From the NCBI GenBank assembly GCA_016762975.1, contig JAESUV010000006.1, positions 1 to 8,358 of the forward strand: 8,358 bases of DNA, read 5' to 3'. Below the pieces are notes generated by a model, which saw only the letters and a program-made list of their open reading frames with translations, did not search any database and was not told the origin of the DNA. Made by a program: the position numbers and the translations under genes. Of this stretch, positions 6,010 through 8,358 are shown in pieces; position 1 is the first letter of the stretch, and the number at the start of each line of letters is the position of its first letter. Origin of the DNA: Gammaproteobacteria bacterium (GTDB taxonomy: Bacteria; Pseudomonadota; Gammaproteobacteria; Pseudomonadales; Pseudohongiellaceae).

Positions 6010-6026
6010 TGTCCGTTCAACGGACA
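6010..6026. promoter_or_regulatory. perfect 17-bp dyad, candidate operator (second of two)
   Basis: TGTCCGTTCAACGGACA is a perfect inverted repeat of 8-bp arms around one central C. It differs from the dyad at 3012-3028 at only three positions, two of them at coupled arm sites. It lies 87 bp before the secreted-protein start and about 15 bp upstream of a candidate promoter (6041-6070), a position suited to a repressor or activator. An ATG overlaps its left edge (6009), but that start has no ribosome site. Helix-turn-helix regulators of the XRE or TetR type bind dyads like this; which one acts here is unknown. Confidence 0.55.
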
Positions 6027-6040
6027 AAGTTGCTCGATTC

Positions 6041-6070
6041 TTTACTTTTCGTTTGTCGCAGGCGTAGTAT
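6041..6070 (+). promoter_or_regulatory. candidate promoter for the secreted-protein unit
   Basis: TTTACT (6041-6046) and TAGTAT (6065-6070) are 18 bases apart, resembling -35 and -10 boxes. They sit between the dyad at 6010-6026 and the ribosome site at 6101-6106. The match is moderate. Confidence 0.3.
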
Positions 6071-6113
6071 AAACCACGAATTTCGTTATTTTATAAATTT
6101 GAGGGAATACAGC

Positions 6114-7046
6114 ATGCTTCGTAATATTGTTGTACCGATTTTTGCAGTTACCTGTCTATCATCCACATTCGCAGACACGGAATTTCAAGGAAGTGTCCCG
6201 CTAGAGCTTGTTAAAGCCTTGTTGGGTAATACTTCTTTCGGTGAACCCACAATCTATTCTGATTTGAGCAGCGCTTTTCCCGAAATCGATGTCCCAAATG
6301 AGTTAGAAATAATGGGGAGTATCGAGCGTGGTTACGGAATAGCTGCGGTATACAGTACTAGGCTTACAGACAGTCAAGCGCGGTCGGCTCTAAGCGAAGC
6401 ATTTGTTCAGGCTGGGTATATGGAATTTGAATTGCCCGGAATGAACCGAGTAAGAAGCGGCTTTGTAGCCTCAAACACAATTGCTCCTCAAGCATACAAT
6501 CGCTTTTGTCATGACTCGCAAGGTTTTCTCTCACATTCTTACACCGAAAAAAATCAGCGCAGCACCGTAACAATCGCAGCAAACCCAGCGAGTGACAATA
6601 GGAGCTGCGCGGATCAATTGGCGGAACAACTGCAAGCAATGGGCCGAATGGGTGGACGTCGAGGTGGCTTACAGCAATATCTACCAATAATGGAGCTGCC
6701 GGAAACGAAGCCGCGTCGGTATTCCCCATTCACTGGTATAGGTGGGTATTCCGGTTCTCGTAGTGGTATAGAGACCGGGGCAAGCCTAAGTATTGATTGG
6801 GAAATCGAAGAAGTATTCAATCATTTCTCTGATCAGATTAGCGATCAAGAGTGGGTTGTGGATTCTCAAAATATTGGTAGTTCTAGTGCGACGGGAAGCT
6901 GGACACATAGTCCAGAGCCAGGAACTGACCTGATTGGAACATTAACAGTACTGAATTTGGGAGAGGAATCATTTGAGCTGAAATTTCAACTGACCTCGCT
7001 AGGGGGTAACAATAATACCAGCTTCGGTGTATTTCGGGCTAATTAG
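6114..7046 (+). CDS. secreted (Sec signal peptide) protein of unknown function
   Basis: I do not recognise a named family. The 310-residue product starts with a Sec signal peptide (basic LRN, hydrophobic core, cleavage after STFA at about residue 20), so it is exported to the periplasm or beyond. The ATG at 6114 is preferred over the in-frame ATG at 6009 because GAGGGA (6101-6106) precedes it and the signal peptide then sits at the N-terminus. The mature part has exactly two cysteines, C132 and C165, suited to one disulfide. A Gly/Arg-rich linker (about residues 175-200) divides it into halves. Each half holds an amphipathic helix followed by strands (RSALSEAFVQAGYMEFE; VFNHFSDQISDQEWVVDS), so two related modules are possible. 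A lipoprotein gene follows 9 bp later, probably in the same transcript. A dyad and candidate promoter lie upstream. Confidence 0.78.
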   Translation: MLRNIVVPIFAVTCLSSTFADTEFQGSVPLELVKALLGNTSFGEPTIYSDLSSAFPEIDVPNELEIMGSIERGYGIAAVYSTRLTDSQARSALSEAFVQAGYMEFELPGMNRVRSGFVASNTIAPQAYNRFCHDSQGFLSHSYTEKNQRSTVTIAANPASDNRSCADQLAEQLQAMGRMGGRRGGLQQYLPIMELPETKPRRYSPFTGIGGYSGSRSGIETGASLSIDWEIEEVFNHFSDQISDQEWVVDSQNIGSSSATGSWTHSPEPGTDLIGTLTVLNLGEESFELKFQLTSLGGNNNTSFGVFRAN

Positions 7047-7055
7047 CTATTCGAA

Positions 7056-7439
7056 ATGTGGCGAAGCAGAATATCAGCAATAGTAACTTTAGTACTGGCT
7101 AGCTGTTCAAGCGAACTGCCCGAACACGATGAGTTTCTATCTGTTAAAACTAGAGATGAGTTGAGAAGAAAGTTTGGTGCGCCGCTATCAATCATGGCTT
7201 ATGAGTATGGGCCAGACGTTATTTCCTTAAAGGAACAGTTGAGTGGCGAAATTCCGATATTCAAATTTGAGCGGTGGGTATACGAATCAGAAAACATAAC
7301 TAATTGGACTAGATCAAGCGTTACCTATGAGCAAGGAAAAACAATTTTTTCTTTTTGGATCAACAAAGAAAATTCCGGTGATGTTATTCAGGACATGAGC
7401 TGGATGAAAGATGAAGAATTTTTTCGATATTGGAAATAA
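7056..7439 (+). CDS. small outer-membrane-type lipoprotein, possibly BamE/SmpA-like fold
   Basis: The 127-residue product has a short lipoprotein signal peptide with lipobox LASC and C17 as the lipidated cysteine; residue +2 is Ser, so sorting to the outer membrane is expected. The mature part contains TRDELRRKFGAPLSI near residue 31 and FERWVYESE near residue 72. That arrangement (a Thr/Ser-Arg-x-Glu/Asp helix, a Gly-x-Pro turn, then a W-V-Y strand) is seen in small lipoproteins with the BamE/SmpA-like fold; the match is by pattern and is weak. It starts 9 bp after the stop of the secreted-protein gene and is probably co-transcribed with it, which suggests the two act together in the envelope. 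The unit ends just before the inverted-repeat element at 7448, whose stem could act as a terminator. Confidence 0.75.
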   Translation: MWRSRISAIVTLVLASCSSELPEHDEFLSVKTRDELRRKFGAPLSIMAYEYGPDVISLKEQLSGEIPIFKFERWVYESENITNWTRSSVTYEQGKTIFSFWINKENSGDVIQDMSWMKDEEFFRYWK

Positions 7440-7447
7440 GAGAGCTG

Positions 7448-7588
7448 GAATCAAAGGGGTCAGAGAACTTTGATCGGGAAACACCGAAACACATTGTCCT
7501 TATTTTCGAAAAACGAGACCAGAAAGCTCAATAAATTTTCTATAGCCAAAGTAATCTGCTAATCAAAGTTCTCTGACCCCTTTGATTC
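7448..7588. repeat. 141-bp element with perfect 27-bp inverted arms (REP/MITE-like)
   Basis: The arm 7448-7474 is the exact reverse complement of 7562-7588, with an 87-base middle that shows no gene. Each arm also carries its own smaller dyad (ATCAAAG ... CTTTGAT around an 11-base loop containing GGGGTCAGAG). Sequences with AAAGGGGTCAGAG are, from memory, common beside REP-associated Y1 transposase genes (TnpA-REP/RAYT), so this could be a two-REP unit or a small non-autonomous element. No such transposase gene lies in the window. Directly after the lipoprotein stop it may also end transcription of the two-gene unit. Confidence 0.75.
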
Positions 7589-7663
7589 GGGAAAAGGCAG
7601 TGTCAATCTAGAGGAAGCTAAGCAGGATATTTTGAGCGCGGGTACAGTTAGCTTGTAAATACC
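7589..7663 (+). mobile_element. IS6-family right-end scrap F
   Basis: GGGAAAAGGCAGT matches the last transposase codons of copy B (TWEKAV), and the stretch ends in GTACAGTTAGCTTGTAAATACC, a decayed right terminal repeat (copy B has GGACAGTTAACTTGTCGATACC). It abuts the right arm of the 7448-7588 repeat without a gap. The transposase frame is lost. Confidence 0.65.
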
Positions 7664-7724
7664 TGTTAAACTAATGCTGTCCCCTTCTATTTACAATATA
7701 CCTCCTCATTTCCCGGATATTGGT

Positions 7725-8285
7725 ATGAACGATGAGATCAATTATAAGAATAACCCTCTGCATGGTCTTAGCTTAAAGAACTTGTTGATCGAAATAGTTG
7801 ACCACTACGGCTTCGAAATTCTCTTTGCCTATATAAACATGAATTGCTTTAAGACCAATCCTAGTATTGCTTCCTGCTTGAAGTTTCTTAAAAAAACAAA
7901 CTGGGCGTGTGAAAAAGTTGAAGCTTTCTATTTGTATGAATATAAAAATCTACCTAAAGCGTCTTCCGAGCAGTTTTTATTGCCTCCCAGAGACCGGGTT
8001 ATTCCAGAAGATCAAGCGCCGGCTGAGCCCAGTGAGCTGAGTTTGGACGATGCGGAGAGGTTGCGCGGAAAACGCGCAGAGAAAGCTGCAGCCTATGATC
8101 AAGGTGCTGGCCATCACCGCCCTAGCTCGGACAAGAGTTATGGCGCTCAACGAACCCTGCATTCTGGTTCTCGAGATAATAGCCGTTCCCGCACGGGGGA
8201 TCACGAATCGTTGCGCTCGCCAGCATCACCTGCTGAAGAGGGTGTTGACCCCTGGGCGAACGCGAGAAACAAATTCAAGCACTAA
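7725..8285 (+). CDS. VF530/DUF2132-family protein with long charged C-terminal tail
   Basis: The N-terminal domain (residues ~9-71) is the VF530 (DUF2132) fold, a small all-helical domain proposed to bind DNA. The hallmark positions are visible: NPLHGLSL (10-17), DHYG (26-29), NCFKTNPSI (40-48), SCLKFLKKTNWA (50-61) and EKVEAFYL (63-70). Family members are commonly about 70-90 residues long; this one has 186, the rest being a hydrophilic tail with PPRDRVIPE, an acidic/basic helix (LSLDDAERLRGKRAEKAA), a Ser/Arg/His-rich low-complexity stretch and the ending DPWANARNKFKH. The ATG at 7725 is chosen over the in-frame ATG at 7674 because the family begins just before NPLHG; neither has a strong ribosome site. 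The gene stands alone between two IS6-family scraps. The tail is probably disordered and may bind nucleic acid. Confidence 0.82.
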   Translation: MNDEINYKNNPLHGLSLKNLLIEIVDHYGFEILFAYINMNCFKTNPSIASCLKFLKKTNWACEKVEAFYLYEYKNLPKASSEQFLLPPRDRVIPEDQAPAEPSELSLDDAERLRGKRAEKAAAYDQGAGHHRPSSDKSYGAQRTLHSGSRDNSRSRTGDHESLRSPASPAEEGVDPWANARNKFKH

Positions 8286-8296
8286 GCCTGCGTAAG

Positions 8297-8358
8297 GGTG
8301 CTAACAAGTTAACCCCCGATCTGCCGTCTGGCTATACCATCGACTTTCCCGGCTTCGC
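8297..8358 (+). mobile_element. IS6-family left end G with internal deletion, cut by window edge
   Basis: The left end GGTGCTAACAAGTTAAC starts 12 bp after the DUF2132 gene. After about 27 bases the sequence jumps to GCCGTCTGGCTATACCATCGACT, which in copies B and C encodes AVWLYHR well inside the transposase. About 60 bp including the start codon are thus missing. The element continues past the window. Confidence 0.7.

Noticed and set aside
6009..6113. Longer start (ATG 6009) for the secreted protein
   Set aside because: It would bury the signal peptide after 35 residues, has no ribosome site, and overlaps the perfect dyad.
5605..7663. Copy C left half and scrap F as one IS split by a two-gene insertion
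   Set aside because: About 135 transposase codons are missing between the two pieces, so they cannot be a simply interrupted element, although deletion afterwards cannot be excluded.
8050..8295. 81-codon + frame overlapping the DUF2132 tail
   Set aside because: It is a shadow frame over the tail of the better-supported DUF2132 gene, without a ribosome site or any family resemblance.

Overview
The window looks like an accessory stretch of a gammaproteobacterial chromosome, probably aquatic or marine. This rests on the gene types (a VF530-type DUF2132 protein, a cytochrome b561-type membrane cytochrome, a Sec-exported protein next to a lipoprotein) and a middling GC content. The genus cannot be told from the sequence. 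No tRNA, rRNA or CRISPR array is visible.

Layout, left to right. (1) 1-1623: the 3' part of an FtsX-like ABC permease and its LolD/MacB-type ATPase, one operon on +. (2) 1616-1994: a 379-bp internally deleted IS6-family element whose end supplies the ATPase stop codon. (3) 2138-2887: a complete membrane b-type cytochrome gene, followed 7 bp later by a left-end scrap of the same IS. (4) 3012-3028: a 17-bp dyad; 3050-3839: an almost complete IS6-family copy with one nonsense codon; 3840-3919: the last ~26 codons of a HigA-like antitoxin. This looks like a toxin-antitoxin locus destroyed by the IS. (5) 3920-5200: mostly debris, with one intact small membrane-anchored protein gene on the minus strand (4241-4702), an IS110-family N-terminal relic and IS6 scraps. 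(6) 5203-5469, minus strand: an 88-residue conserved-type protein with a GTG start and a good ribosome site. (7) 5605-5917: the left half of another IS6 copy. (8) 6010-6026: a perfect 17-bp dyad closely matching the one at 3012, then a two-gene unit for a secreted protein and a lipoprotein (6114-7439). (9) 7448-7588: a 141-bp element with perfect 27-bp inverted arms, then an IS6 right-end scrap. (10) 7725-8285: a VF530/DUF2132 protein with a long charged tail, then a further deleted IS6 left end running out of the window.

The unifying theme is one IS6-family element, with ends close to GGTRCTGACAAGTTAACT, present as at least seven traces, all in the same orientation and all decayed. It separates small unrelated genes and has removed or cut several neighbours. 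No complete defence system or obvious new multi-gene machine is visible. The best leads are the twin dyads (3012 and 6010), the antitoxin scar, the short non-autonomous IS derivative, the long-armed repeat at 7448 and the uncharacterised secreted protein/lipoprotein pair.
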